Below, piece after piece: positions 41,171 through 51,131 of a stretch of DNA of 64,000 nucleotides. Position 1 is the first letter of the stretch, and each line of letters starts with the position of its first letter. The notes under the pieces are model-generated. The model was not told the origin of the DNA. It was given only the letters and a program-made list of their open reading frames with translations, and ran no database searches. The stretch is from Enterobacter sp. BIGb0383 (GTDB lineage Bacteria > Pseudomonadota > Gammaproteobacteria > Enterobacterales > Enterobacteriaceae): assembly GCF_003751845.1 (NCBI RefSeq), contig NZ_RJKQ01000002.1, forward strand, positions 744,001-808,000, in the 5' to 3' direction. A program made the translations under genes and the position numbers.

Positions 41171-42450
41171 GGTTCCCGGCTTCCAAAAAGTTGTTTTAAC
41201 GGCTCAAGCAGTTCATGTACCAGCGCCTGGCGATAGATCACCGAACGCTGTAACAGCCCCTGCGAGGTGAAACTGCCGACGATTTTTCCGTTCTCATTAC
41301 GCTCGGCCTGGGCGGCATAGGTGAAAATGTCCTGCAGCACGATGTTGTCCCCCTCCATTCCCATCACCTCCGTAATGTTCATCACCTTGCGCGAGCCGTC
41401 CGGCAGGCGGGAAACCTGGACGATCAGGTTTACCGCCGAGGCAATATTGCGGCGAATCGCCGTCAGAGGCAGCGCCGCGCTGGACATCATCACCATGCTT
41501 TCCAGTCGCGCGACCGCATCGCGGGGTGAGTTTGCATGCAGCGTGGACATGGAGCCATCGTGGCCGGTGTTCATTGCCTGCAGCATTTCAAATGCCTCCT
41601 CACCGCGGCACTCGCCGACAATAATGCGGTCAGGACGCATACGCAGGGCGTTAACCACCAGGTTACGCATGGTGACCTGTCCCTGGTTTTCAGAACCGGC
41701 CATGCGGGTTTCCAGCCGTACCACGTGCGGCTGCTGGAGCCGCAGTTCGGCCGCATCTTCCAGGGTTAACACCCGTTCGTCCTCGCCGATATACTGCGAC
41801 ATGGCGTTCAGTAAGGTGGTTTTCCCCGACCCGGTGCCGCCGGAAACGATAATATTGACCCGACAGCGGCTGGCGATAACGAGGAAATTGCCCATCATCT
41901 CGTTCATGCTGCCAAATTCGATCAGGTCCGCCAGCGTCTTCTTGCCCTTGCCGAATTTACGAATCGAGATGGCAGCACCGTCCAGAGAGACCGGTGAAAT
42001 CACCACGTTCAGGCGGCTCCCGTCGGGCATACGGGCATCCACCAGGGGCTGCGAATCATCGATACGCCGCCCCACCCTGGCCACCAGCCGACGCGCAATA
42101 TCGGTGAGCTGAACATCGCTGACAAAGGTCTTGTCGGACAATTCGAGCCGTCCGAAGCGCTCGACAAAAATGCGCTCCGGCCCGTTAACCAGAATGTCGG
42201 AAATCGTCTCATCCTCCATCAGCTCCCGCAGCGGGCCGTATCCGGAGATCTCATCCGCAATCAGCTCGCAGAGTTCATGACTGTCGCGGGCCGCCAGATA
42301 CTGACCGCTCTCGGTGACCAGCGGCTGGAGAACATCGTTGATTTCACGGACCAGCGCCTCACGGTCGGTTTTCAGAACATCAATACGCTCAAGGTCTACA
42401 TTTTTTAAAACTTGCTCGCGCAGCAGGAGCAAAAACTGCGGGTTAGCCAT
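41167..42450 (-). CDS. tadA: Tad pilus assembly ATPase TadA (CpaF)
   Basis: A 427-residue secretion ATPase of the GspE/VirB11 superfamily. Walker A VSGGTGSGKTTLLN (about 203-216), Asp box LTLEDAAELRL, Walker B RPDRIIVGECRG and His box HDGSMSTLHANSP are intact. It drives Flp pilus extension and possibly retraction as a hexamer on TadBC. Confidence 0.96.
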   Translation of the reverse strand: MANPQFLLLLREQVLKNVDLERIDVLKTDREALVREINDVLQPLVTESGQYLAARDSHELCELIADEISGYGPLRELMEDETISDILVNGPERIFVERFGRLELSDKTFVSDVQLTDIARRLVARVGRRIDDSQPLVDARMPDGSRLNVVISPVSLDGAAISIRKFGKGKKTLADLIEFGSMNEMMGNFLVIASRCRVNIIVSGGTGSGKTTLLNAMSQYIGEDERVLTLEDAAELRLQQPHVVRLETRMAGSENQGQVTMRNLVVNALRMRPDRIIVGECRGEEAFEMLQAMNTGHDGSMSTLHANSPRDAVARLESMVMMSSAALPLTAIRRNIASAVNLIVQVSRLPDGSRKVMNITEVMGMEGDNIVLQDIFTYAAQAERNENGKIVGSFTSQGLLQRSVIYRQALVHELLEPLKQLFGSREP

Positions 42451-42504
42451 ACTTTTCGCGACCTTTTAACTCATCCATAGTGAATACAAACGTGGCCAGA
42501 GGCG

Positions 42505-43650
42505 TTACGATGCGCGACGGCGAAACAGGGACAGCAGCTTATTCTGCGGTGCCTGTTGGGTCGTCGATTTCCCCAGTAGCCAGGTGGCGAAGTGATAGAG
42601 CGCCGAGCCGGGCGTTGCCCCGCTGTGTTTCCCGTCCCAGGGATTGACCACCGCGATGTCGCACTCCAGATACTCTTCAATATCGCTGTTTTTCAGCGCG
42701 TGGCCGCTCGCGGGATGGCTTTCATTCAGGCAGATCAGGATCCGCGCCTCGGGTGCGCTTCCCCCACGGCTGCGGCGACGATTTTCATCCAGCATTCTCT
42801 TCGCCACCCGCACCGAGGAGAGCTCCCGCGTGACCACCAGAATCTGGGTGTGCGAATGGGCGATCACCTGCTCCAGCTGCTCGTGGGAGAGGTTATGGAT
42901 GGCATGGTCGATAAACACCAGGTTGAACTGGTTAAAGCGCGTATCGCGGTAATTGAGCATGCCGTCGATGGTTTCCATATAGACCGCCTGGCGCGTCCCC
43001 ACCGGTAAGGAAGAGCCATCCGTGGGCAGGGCCTGCTCCATCAACAAGTCCAGATCCCGGCTTCCGCTGGCTCCCTGAACCAGAAGCATCGGGATTGTGG
43101 CCTGCTTGCCCATCGCCTGAAACAGCTGCCAGGCAATGGTTGAGGTGCCGACCCCCCCTTTACAGCCGAGAATGCTCATCACAATCGCGCTGCGGGAAAC
43201 CCGTCCCGTCTCCTTAGACTGAATCGCCTGCGCCAGCTGGGCCAGCTGGGACCCCGCGTGCAGGTAAGGCCGACGGGTGGCGCTGATTAACGACTCGGCA
43301 AAGGCAATGGAGTCGCTGTCTCCGACGATAAACACGCGGGCCTGGGTGGGAATTAACATAATGACTTTGTCATTAATCTGTTCGATATCCCAGGCGCTGG
43401 CGATGTCGATAATCACCACGGCGGCATTTTGAATACCGTCATCGTTTTGCAGCGTCAGAAAATCATCATCGACCTCAATCAGGTTCTCAATGTTGTGCAT
43501 TAAGAGATGACTGGCAATTTCCGCCCGCAGCTCGCTGCGCGGGGAGATAATCGCCACCGACGGCTGGGTGGCGTCATATTTTCTCTGTCGCGGTGCCGGT
43601 TTATTTTCGCCGTCCGTCGGCGCGGATTTGGTTTCAGAAAACAGCTTCAT
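42505..43650 (-). CDS. tadZ: Tad pilus localisation protein TadZ (CpaE)
   Basis: 381 residues. An N-terminal receiver-like domain (about 30-135) without a clear phosphoacceptor is followed by a ParA/MinD-type ATPase domain with the deviant Walker A ILGCKGGVGTSTIAWQL (about 160-176) and a FIDHAIHN Walker-B-like strand. TadZ/CpaE proteins mark the polar site of Tad pilus assembly, so the cluster already has one spatial regulator besides the GTPase module. Confidence 0.9.
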   Translation of the reverse strand: MKLFSETKSAPTDGENKPAPRQRKYDATQPSVAIISPRSELRAEIASHLLMHNIENLIEVDDDFLTLQNDDGIQNAAVVIIDIASAWDIEQINDKVIMLIPTQARVFIVGDSDSIAFAESLISATRRPYLHAGSQLAQLAQAIQSKETGRVSRSAIVMSILGCKGGVGTSTIAWQLFQAMGKQATIPMLLVQGASGSRDLDLLMEQALPTDGSSLPVGTRQAVYMETIDGMLNYRDTRFNQFNLVFIDHAIHNLSHEQLEQVIAHSHTQILVVTRELSSVRVAKRMLDENRRRSRGGSAPEARILICLNESHPASGHALKNSDIEEYLECDIAVVNPWDGKHSGATPGSALYHFATWLLGKSTTQQAPQNKLLSLFRRRAS

Positions 43651-43690
43651 ACAGGTTTACTCCGGCATGGCATCAACAGGCGGCAGGGCG

Positions 43691-45100
43691 TCATTTGGCA
43701 AACCCTCCCTGGTCCATAAAACTACTGGCGTCACGCGTCAGGCGCTCTTCCCGCGTGGCCTTATCAACACCGACGCCGAAAAACAGGCTCTCTGAGGAGC
43801 TACGCTGATAAACGGGGAGCGGGATCCGTTTTGCTGACGATGCCGGAGCCGGCTTGACCAGGTTAACGGTGGCAAACACCACCAGCTCGCTTTTGGCTCT
43901 TTCGGTACTGGTATGACGCGCCAGCGCGCCCAGAATGGGGATATCACCGACAAACGGCACTTTGGTCAGCGCCTCTTTATCTTCTTCGCTGAGTAAGCCG
44001 CCAATCACAAAGCTGTCGCCGTCCGCCACCTCAATGGTCGAACTGGAACGACGGGTGCGCATCGTCGGGATCTGGTAGTCGTTATAGGCGTAGGAGCCGT
44101 TGGTACTGCTGAGCTCGTTGGAGACAAAGAGGCGAATTTTGTCGCGTTTTTCCACCTTTGCCGCAATATTCAGGCGAATACCGTACTCTTTGTACTGCAC
44201 GGTCACGGCATCCTGCTCGCGGATCATAATCGGGATCTCGCCCCCGACGAGGAAGCTGGCCGATTCCCCGGACAGGACGGTCAGGTTCGGTTGGGCCAGC
44301 ACGCGGGCCACCGAGTCATTCTTGATCGCATTGATCACCGTGCTGATATTGGCCGCATCAAAACCACGGCGGAACCCGAGCAGGTTAAAGACCCCGGCGC
44401 CGTTCACCGTACTGCCGCTGTTGATAATGCTGTCGAGGGTCAGGCTGCTCCAGTCAATGCCGAGGTTATCGGTAAACTCTTTGCTGACCTCAACCACCGT
44501 CAGCTTGACATTCACCTGGTTGGAGGCGGGAAGCTGTAAGCGGTTAATGATGTTGTCATACTCTTTGACGGAGGAGAGACGTATGCTCTTAATACTGTTT
44601 TCGCTGTCTTCAATTGTCCTCTCGAATTTCTGGCCGTCGGTGCCGACCAGACTCCCTACCAGCTGATAAACCCCATCTCGCGTCTCTTCATCAGCGACGG
44701 TGCCGGTCAGGATATAGGTGGCTTTATCGTCGTTAATGAAACGCTTTATCTGCACCTGACTGCCGGGATAAATACTCGCCACGCGCTGCTGAATATCCCC
44801 CAGCAACGGGTCAACGCTGATACTGACGGAGAGCAGCACCCGGGCATGACTGCCGTAAACCGTCAGCTCAGAGATCCCGTTTTTTCTGGCATAGAGCACG
44901 ATGCTTTTATTATTAAGCACCTTATAGTCAGCCACGGCAGGATCCGAAATAAAGACCTTATCAATCGCTTCTTTCACCTGCAGCGTCTTCGACTGGCCGG
45001 GCTTCAGTGACATCTGGCTGGCCATTGCCGGAAAGCAGGATGGCAACAGCAGCAGAAGTAATATTCCCGCGATCCGTTGAATGTAAGAAACCTGTGTCAT
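43691..45100 (-). CDS. rcpA: Tad pilus outer membrane secretin RcpA (CpaC)
   Basis: 469 residues from ATG 45100, preceded by CAGG at 6 bases; the ATG at 45115 has its ribosome site touching the codon. It has a signal peptide (cleaved near AMA-SQM), a pilus-formation N-terminal domain (LKPGQSKTLQV ... ARKNGISELTVYG), a BON-type domain (about 100-150), and the secretin domain (about 220-420; VARVLAQPNLTVLSGESASFLVGGEIPI and VIGGLLSEEDKEALTKVPFVGDIPILG). It forms the outer-membrane ring for the pilus. No rcpB gene was found. Confidence 0.94.
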   Translation of the reverse strand: MTQVSYIQRIAGILLLLLLPSCFPAMASQMSLKPGQSKTLQVKEAIDKVFISDPAVADYKVLNNKSIVLYARKNGISELTVYGSHARVLLSVSISVDPLLGDIQQRVASIYPGSQVQIKRFINDDKATYILTGTVADEETRDGVYQLVGSLVGTDGQKFERTIEDSENSIKSIRLSSVKEYDNIINRLQLPASNQVNVKLTVVEVSKEFTDNLGIDWSSLTLDSIINSGSTVNGAGVFNLLGFRRGFDAANISTVINAIKNDSVARVLAQPNLTVLSGESASFLVGGEIPIMIREQDAVTVQYKEYGIRLNIAAKVEKRDKIRLFVSNELSSTNGSYAYNDYQIPTMRTRRSSSTIEVADGDSFVIGGLLSEEDKEALTKVPFVGDIPILGALARHTSTERAKSELVVFATVNLVKPAPASSAKRIPLPVYQRSSSESLFFGVGVDKATREERLTRDASSFMDQGGFAK

Positions 45101-45181
45101 ATATACCTGCTTCATCCTGTAATAAGTATTCAGTCCATTTTTTCACAACGATAAACACAGCGATCCGCTGGCGGAGGTTCA

Positions 45182-46012
45182 TTAACCGCGCAGCTCATCC
45201 ACCTCATTCACTGTGGTAAAAATTTCATCCTCTTTTACCGGCCAGGCCGCTTCTTTTTCAGGGAGGATTGAATTTTTTATGGCATCACTGGCCCGCGTTT
45301 TTGCTACCGCCGGAAACAGGAAAACCCGGGCGTTTTTGTCCTGTAACTCTTTAAGCATCTTCACTTCATAATGCTGTAATTCCACCACCACCTGACTGCC
45401 TCTCTCGACAATCTCAACCCCGTTCTTTTTTACCGGTGTCGCCGGTTTGACCGCGAGTACACGCTTATTGAGCATTAGCGCTTTCATACGGCTGTCGCGA
45501 ATTGAGCGAGCGGGCGAAACCACGTCGTTCGACTCCGCATCCAGACCGTAGGAGAGATAGATATCCACCCCCTGTCCGGCCACCAGGTTTTGCAGTAAAT
45601 AGCTGTCGTTATCATCGAGGGTAAAAGGGTAAATAACGCTTTCGGGTTTAATAAACATCGCCAGATAGTCATCGCTTCCGGGCTGGACCAGCGCCGACGG
45701 CGGGATAAGGCTCTCTGCCTGAACGGCACTTTTCAGGGCGTAACCCAGCGGGTTCACCGCGGCAAGGTTAAACGTCAGGTCGGCGCTGCCCTGCGCCACG
45801 GATCTATTTTTCAGCTGGAAGTCATCCGCCTGCAGCACGTCTCCCACCTTAAGGTCGCGACGGGCAACCGCCACCGCAATCGTCTCCTGGGGCACCGCCT
45901 GCTGAGGTGCCGAGGATGACGCAGGCACCCGGCTTTGATTGATATAGAAAAAAAGCCCGACAATGCCGATCACGATCATCACGATATAAATGCCCAACAC
46001 GTTTTTTTTCAT
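45182..46012 (-). CDS. rcpC: Tad pilus assembly protein RcpC/CpaB
   Basis: 276 residues: N-terminal membrane anchor (7-24), SAF domain (about 43-110; IAVAVARRDLKVGDVLQADD) and a CpaB C-terminal domain. Such proteins connect the secretin to the periplasm and may bind peptidoglycan. It is between flp and rcpA, the standard place. Confidence 0.9.
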   Translation of the reverse strand: MKKNVLGIYIVMIVIGIVGLFFYINQSRVPASSSAPQQAVPQETIAVAVARRDLKVGDVLQADDFQLKNRSVAQGSADLTFNLAAVNPLGYALKSAVQAESLIPPSALVQPGSDDYLAMFIKPESVIYPFTLDDNDSYLLQNLVAGQGVDIYLSYGLDAESNDVVSPARSIRDSRMKALMLNKRVLAVKPATPVKKNGVEIVERGSQVVVELQHYEVKMLKELQDKNARVFLFPAVAKTRASDAIKNSILPEKEAAWPVKEDEIFTTVNEVDELRG

Positions 46013-46108
46013 TTTCTATTAACGATTCCCTGTTAAGCAAAAATCTACTCCGGTAAACATAATTCAGAGAGAGCAACCGCTCGTTACTCTCTCTTAAAAG
46101 AACGATTA

Positions 46109-46375
46109 TTACGGCGCTGGCGTGTTAGTGGTAGGTAAATTCGCGGTGACATTCGTTTGAATAGTGTTGAATATACCCGTCAACATACCTGAAACAGTAC
46201 CATTTCTGCCAAAGATAATCGCCACAACCCCGGCCACGCCGGCCAGGACGATGGCATACTCTACGGCCGTGACGCCGCGCTCATCCATTTTAAAACGACG
46301 AACGGCTTCCACCGCCTGCGCCATCTTAACGTAAGCCGAAATAGAGGCTCCTTCAATCAAACTCATTGTGTTCAT
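46109..46375 (-). CDS. flp: Flp-type major pilin
   Basis: An 88-residue prepilin. The cleavage motif DERG-VTAVEYAIVLAGVAGVV puts the cut after Gly34, with Glu and Tyr at +5 and +6 of the mature protein, the Flp hallmark. The leader (34 residues) is longer than in typical Flp precursors. The mature pilin of about 54 residues is one hydrophobic helix plus a Thr/Asn/Pro-rich tail (NLPTTNTPAP). It is first gene of the Tad cluster. Confidence 0.95.
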   Translation of the reverse strand: MNTMSLIEGASISAYVKMAQAVEAVRRFKMDERGVTAVEYAIVLAGVAGVVAIIFGRNGTVSGMLTGIFNTIQTNVTANLPTTNTPAP

Positions 46376-46908
46376 TTAATAAAACTCCCTGTCAGAAAAA
46401 AATCAATTACGTTAACCGTTACTTAATCTGCAGCAATAAAAAGCGACCTTTCACGGCCTGACAATTTCCACAAATATTCAGAGCAACGTCAAAAACAAAT
46501 CACCGATCAATAGGTAAGGGTTTGATTGCCGGAAGCTATCTGGCAACATAAAAGCCAATAGTGAGACGAATGCGTGAAATCGAAAGACAAAAAAACCTAT
46601 AAAAACAAAAAACTAAATGCATCTGAGAAACAACTTAATTAGGAATATTCTCATTAATAAACGTTAAGAACTGGGAAAAACAAACAAAATAAAAACAATT
46701 TGGTAACACTAAAAATTTAACACTGGAAGACCAGAAATAAAAAGGAGATCCATAGGCTCAGATAGCAAAAAGCCGTGAAATCACCTTAGCAATAGCGACT
46801 TCACGGCATAGACAAACACGAATTCAGGTTTTTGATATTATTTAAGCTATTTATAATACACGCAGGGAATTGCGGAGAGAATTGCATTCACCCATTCAAT
46901 ATATATTC
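46376..46908. other. AT-rich gap upstream of flp
   Basis: 533 bp, strongly AT-rich (46500-46740). It must hold the flp/tad promoter and holds the terminator of the urt genes. A silencer-prone (H-NS-type) region is plausible from composition alone. No gene seen. Confidence 0.6.
46772..46807 (-). terminator. Terminator of the urea operon
   Basis: GCCGTGAA / TTCACGGC stem with a 20-base loop, followed on the minus strand by TTTTTGC, about 100 bases after the urtE stop. Confidence 0.75.
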
Positions 46909-47607
46909 TCAGATAGCCACCCGCTGCCTGACGCCCTGCGCCTCCATTTCATCCCCCCGGCCGCGCTGAATAATGGTGCCACGGGACATCACCAGATAGC
47001 TGTCGGCGAGCTCGGCGGCAAAATCATAAAACTGCTCCACCAGCAGAATAGCCATATCACCGCGTGCGGCCAGGCCGCGAATCACCACGCCGATCTCTTT
47101 GATCACCGAAGGCTGAATGCCCTCGGTGGGTTCATCGAGGATCAGCAGCTGGGGGCGGCAGGCCAGCGCCCGGCCAATGGCGAGCTGCTGCTGTTGCCCG
47201 CCGGAGAGATCGCCTCCGCGACGCTGTTTCATCTCGCGCAGCACCGGGAAGAGATCATAGATATCCTCCGGGACCTGTTTCGCCTGACGACCCGGGAAGC
47301 GGGACAGGCCCATCAGCAGATTCTCCTCCACCGTCAGGCGCGGGAAGATCTCCCGCCCCTGCGGAACATACGAAATACCGGCCTGCACCCGCTGGTGCGG
47401 CTTGCTGTGGTTCATCGGTTTCCCCTGCCAGTGGATGCTGCCGGATTTGGCCGGGATCAGCCCCATCAGGCATTTCAACAGGGTGGTTTTCCCCACCCCG
47501 TTACGCCCGAGCAGGCAGGTTATCTCCCCCGGGCGGGCGTCAAAAGAGAGGCCGCGCAGAATATGGCTGCCACCGTAATACTGATTTAAATCCTTCACTT
47601 CTAACAT
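46909..47607 (-). CDS. urtE: Urea ABC transporter ATPase UrtE
   Basis: A 232-residue LivF-like ATPase. Walker A GRNGVGKTT (about 34-42), signature LSGGQQQQLAIGRAL and Walker B LLILDEPTEGIQPSV (the GIQPS variant after the Asp-Glu is the UrtE hallmark). With UrtD it energises high-affinity urea uptake. Last gene of the urt set, 1 base after urtD. Confidence 0.96.
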   Translation of the reverse strand: MLEVKDLNQYYGGSHILRGLSFDARPGEITCLLGRNGVGKTTLLKCLMGLIPAKSGSIHWQGKPMNHSKPHQRVQAGISYVPQGREIFPRLTVEENLLMGLSRFPGRQAKQVPEDIYDLFPVLREMKQRRGGDLSGGQQQQLAIGRALACRPQLLILDEPTEGIQPSVIKEIGVVIRGLAARGDMAILLVEQFYDFAAELADSYLVMSRGTIIQRGRGDEMEAQGVRQRVAI

Positions 47608-47608
47608 G

Positions 47609-48400
47609 TCATCGCCCCAGATAAACGTCGATCACCTGCTCGTTGGCCTGCACATCGCGCAGCGAGCCTTCCGCCAGAACCTGCCCCTGGTGGAGCACCG
47701 TCACGCGATCGGCAATGGTTTCCACAAAGCCCATATCGTGCTCCACCACCATCAGGGAGTGCTTACCCGCCAGGGTGCGAAACACCCCGGCGATATACTC
47801 AGTTTCCGCATCCGTCAGCCCGGCCGCCGGTTCGTCGAGCAGTAGCAGGTGCGGCTCCTGCACCAGCAGCATGCCGATTTCCAGAAACTGCTTTTGCCCG
47901 TGGGAGAGCATCCCCGCCCGGCGGTGGGCACGCTCGCCGAGCCGCAACAGCTCCAGCACCTCGTCAATCCGGTCCCGTTGTTCGCCGCTGAGTCTGGCCC
48001 GCAGGCTGGTCCAGACGGACTTATCGTTCTTCTGGGCGATTTCCAGATTTTCCATCACCGTCAGAGCTTCAAAGACCGTCGGCTTCTGGAACTTGCGCCC
48101 GATCCCCGCCCGGGCGATCTCCACCGGAGAGAGGCTCATCAGATCGATATCCTGGTCATAGAACGCGTTGCCGCTGTCGGGCTTTGTTTTGCCGGTGATT
48201 ACATCCATCAGGGTGGTTTTCCCCGCGCCGTTGGGGCCAATCACGCAGAGCAGCTCCCCGACGCCGATAGAGAGTGAGAGGTCGGTCAGAGCCTTAAAGC
48301 TGTCGAACGCGACGTTAATCTTTTCCAGCTGCAGTACCGGGTCGGTGGTGTCACGGAAACGGTCCTGCAGCATGGGCTGGGTAAACAGCGAATCAGTCAT
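47609..48400 (-). CDS. urtD: Urea ABC transporter ATPase UrtD
   Basis: A 263-residue LivG-like ATPase. Walker A GPNGAGKTT, signature LSHGQKQFLEIGMLL (LSHGQ in place of LSGGQ, as known for UrtD) and Walker B LLLLDEPAAGLTDAE. It overlaps urtC by 8 bases. Confidence 0.96.
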   Translation of the reverse strand: MTDSLFTQPMLQDRFRDTTDPVLQLEKINVAFDSFKALTDLSLSIGVGELLCVIGPNGAGKTTLMDVITGKTKPDSGNAFYDQDIDLMSLSPVEIARAGIGRKFQKPTVFEALTVMENLEIAQKNDKSVWTSLRARLSGEQRDRIDEVLELLRLGERAHRRAGMLSHGQKQFLEIGMLLVQEPHLLLLDEPAAGLTDAETEYIAGVFRTLAGKHSLMVVEHDMGFVETIADRVTVLHQGQVLAEGSLRDVQANEQVIDVYLGR

Positions 48401-49469
48401 CTTTTCTCCGTTTCAGCAGGCCGATCACGCCGCGCGGCAGGAACAGCGTGACGAGGATAAACATCAGGCCGAGGAAGAACAGCCAGTACTCCGGGAACGC
48501 GACGGTAAACCAGCTTTTGGCCCCGTTGACGATCCCGGCGCCAAGAACGGGCCCGATCAACGAGCCGCGCCCGCCCAGCGCCACCCAGATAGCGGCCTCA
48601 ATGGAGTTGGTCGGCGACATTTCGCCAGGGTTAATAATGCCCACCTGCGGGACATAGAGCGCACCGGCCAGCCCGCACAGCACGGCGGAGAGGGTCCAGA
48701 CAAACAGCTTAAAACCGGCGGGATCGTAGCCGCAGAACATCAGTCGGTTTTCCGCATCGCGCACGGCGGTCAGCACCCGGCCAAACTTGCTTCTTGCCAG
48801 CAGGGTGCCGACGGCAAGCGTGGCCGCCAGCAGCAGCACCGTGGCGATAAACAGGCCGATACGCGTCCCGGTGGCCGAGACAGGAAACCCCAGCAGCGTG
48901 GTAAAGCCGGTAAAGCCGTTGTTGCCGCCAAAGCCGGTCTCATTGCGAAAGAACAGCAGCATCCCGGCCCAGGTCAGCGCCTGGGTCATAATGGAGAAGT
49001 AGACGTCCTTGATGCGCGAGCGGAAAGCAAAGTAGCCGAACGCCAGCGCCAGCAGGCCGGGTACCAGAATGACCAGGCACAGCGCCCAGGCGAAATGCTG
49101 AGTACCGGCCCAGAACCAGGGCAGCTCATTCCACGACAGGAACGACATAAACGCGGGCAGCCCGTCTCCGGCGGCCTGACGCATCAGATACATCCCCATG
49201 GCGTAGCCACCGAGAGCGAAAAACAGACCGTGGCCCAGTGACAGTAATCCCGCATAGCCCCAGACCAGATCCAGCGCCACGGCGACAATGGCGTAGCAGA
49301 GCACTTTGCCCACCAGCGTCAGGGTGTACGTCGAGATAGCCAGCGGATGCGCGGCCGGGAGCAGTGCCAGAAATGGCAGGATCAGCAGCGCAAGCAGAGT
49401 CAGACTTGCCGCCACGCAGGTCAGCCGGGGCGCACGCCGCGCCAGCCTTAAGGTTATTGGTTGGCTCAT
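48393..49469 (-). CDS. urtC: Urea ABC transporter permease UrtC
   Basis: A 358-residue LivM-like permease with about ten membrane spans and the branched-chain permease motif GRGSLIGPVLGAGIVNGAKS (about 299-318). It shares one base with the end of urtB and overlaps urtD, so translation of urtBCD is coupled. Confidence 0.95.
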   Translation of the reverse strand: MSQPITLRLARRAPRLTCVAASLTLLALLILPFLALLPAAHPLAISTYTLTLVGKVLCYAIVAVALDLVWGYAGLLSLGHGLFFALGGYAMGMYLMRQAAGDGLPAFMSFLSWNELPWFWAGTQHFAWALCLVILVPGLLALAFGYFAFRSRIKDVYFSIMTQALTWAGMLLFFRNETGFGGNNGFTGFTTLLGFPVSATGTRIGLFIATVLLLAATLAVGTLLARSKFGRVLTAVRDAENRLMFCGYDPAGFKLFVWTLSAVLCGLAGALYVPQVGIINPGEMSPTNSIEAAIWVALGGRGSLIGPVLGAGIVNGAKSWFTVAFPEYWLFFLGLMFILVTLFLPRGVIGLLKRRKDD

Positions 49470-51037
49470 CAGTCAATCACCCGCCCTTTAAATGCAAACA
49501 GTCCCTGAGGTCGCTTCTGAATAAAGAGGACAATCAGCACCAGAATGGTGATTTTGCCCAGCACTGCGCCGATTTGCGGCTCAAGCACTTTATTCAGCAC
49601 GCCCAGCCCCAGCGCGGCCACGACGGTTCCCGCCAGTTGACCGACGCCGCCCAGTACCACCACCAGGAAGGAGTCGATGATATAGCCCTGACCCAGTTCC
49701 GGCCCGACGTTGCCGAGCTGCGACAGCGCCACGCCGCCCAGCCCGGCAATACCGGATCCCAGCCCGAAGGCCAGCATATCCACCCGTCCGGTCGGCACGC
49801 CGCAGCAGTCGGCCATCCGCCGGTTCTGGGTCACCGCACGCACATTCATGCCCAGCCGGGTTTTATTCAGCAGCAGCCAGGTCAGCAGCAGCACGCCCGC
49901 GACAAAGACAATGACCGCAATGCGGTTCCACGGCAGCACCAGATTGGGCAGCACCGCCCAGCCGCCGGAGAGCCAGGCGGGATTAGCCACTTCCAGGTTC
50001 TGGGTGCCAAACAGCACGCGCACCAGCTGGATCAGCATCAGGCTAATCCCCCAGGTCGCCAGCAGGGTTTCCAGCGGCCGCCCGTAGAGATGGCGAATAA
50101 TCGTGCGTTCGAGGAACATCCCCACCAGGGCGGTGATGGCAAAGGCCACCGGCAGCGCCACCAGGGGATAAAACGCCAGCCACTCCGGCGCCAGCCTTTG
50201 AAACAGCCCCTGCACCAGCCAGGTGGCGTAGGCCCCGAGCATCAGCATCTCGCCGTGGGCCATATTAATTACGCCCAGCAGACCGTAGGTGATCGCCAGC
50301 CCCAGCGCCGCCAGCAGCAGAATCGAGCCTAGCGACAGGCCGCTAAAGGCCTGCCCCAGCCACTCGCCCCACTTCAGGCGCTGCGTTATCTGTCGGAGGC
50401 TATCGGCGGCGGCTTCGCGCACCGCGGCATCGGGTTCGTTCTGCTCCAGCGTCAGCCGGGTCAGGCTGGCCTGGACCTGCGGATCGCTGGCGTCGCCCAG
50501 CAGTTTCACCGCCTCCAGTCGCCGTTCGGCCCGGCCATCAGAGAGCTGAAGATTCGCCACCGCAATGGCAAGCGCGTCCTGTACCGCCGGATCCTGCTCA
50601 GCGGCGAGGCGCTGGCTCAGAAAAGGCAGCTGTTCCGCACCGGCACGGGTTTGCAGCGCGCTGGCGGCGCGAAGACGCACGCTCTGGCTGTCGCTGACCA
50701 GTTGATGCGTGGCGAGCGTGCTGGCCACCAGCCCGCGCATCCGGTTATTCATAAAAACTTTTTTGGTTGCCCCTGCGGGTGCGGCGCTGCCTTCCAGCGG
50801 CGTCAGGGTTCCCTGCCGGTCGAGGAAGAGCTGCCCCTGCGTATCGGCTACCACCGACTCGTCGCTAAGCGCCTGCAGAAGCGGGAGACGTGACGCCTCG
50901 GGCGCGGCCGCCCACTGCTGAAGAAGCTGCGCCTGCTGGCTGCGGCTGGCCTGCCCGTAGTCGGCGGCAGGACCGGCCTGCGCCACTGCGCTCATCAGCA
51001 AAATGCCAGACATCAGAAGAAGCGAAAATATTTTCAT
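49469..51037 (-). CDS. urtB: Urea ABC transporter permease UrtB
   Basis: 522 residues: a signal-like N-terminus (MKIFSLLLMSGILLMSAVAQA), a periplasmic helical (HEAT-like) domain of about 190 residues rich in Ala/Gln/Leu, and a LivH-like permease domain with the motif AYGLLGVINMAHGEM-like segment at about 245-260 (ITYGLLGVINMAHGEMLMLG). The extra N-terminal domain is the feature that separates UrtB from LivH. Confidence 0.95.
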   Translation of the reverse strand: MKIFSLLLMSGILLMSAVAQAGPAADYGQASRSQQAQLLQQWAAAPEASRLPLLQALSDESVVADTQGQLFLDRQGTLTPLEGSAAPAGATKKVFMNNRMRGLVASTLATHQLVSDSQSVRLRAASALQTRAGAEQLPFLSQRLAAEQDPAVQDALAIAVANLQLSDGRAERRLEAVKLLGDASDPQVQASLTRLTLEQNEPDAAVREAAADSLRQITQRLKWGEWLGQAFSGLSLGSILLLAALGLAITYGLLGVINMAHGEMLMLGAYATWLVQGLFQRLAPEWLAFYPLVALPVAFAITALVGMFLERTIIRHLYGRPLETLLATWGISLMLIQLVRVLFGTQNLEVANPAWLSGGWAVLPNLVLPWNRIAVIVFVAGVLLLTWLLLNKTRLGMNVRAVTQNRRMADCCGVPTGRVDMLAFGLGSGIAGLGGVALSQLGNVGPELGQGYIIDSFLVVVLGGVGQLAGTVVAALGLGVLNKVLEPQIGAVLGKITILVLIVLFIQKRPQGLFAFKGRVID

Positions 51038-51101
51038 GGCGTCAGATTCTTATCATGGGCCCCGCCATGGGCGGAGCAGCATTCACTCTCTGACAGGGGC
51101 G

Positions 51102-51127
51102 ATAAACAGCCCCTGTCCCACACGCAG
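51102..51127 (-). other. Hairpin between urtA and urtB
   Basis: GACAGGGGC-GATAAACA-GCCCCTGTC, a perfect 9-bp stem without a U-tract. In binding-protein operons such hairpins protect the upstream mRNA, giving more binding protein than permease. Confidence 0.65.
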
Positions 51128-51131
51128 GAAC

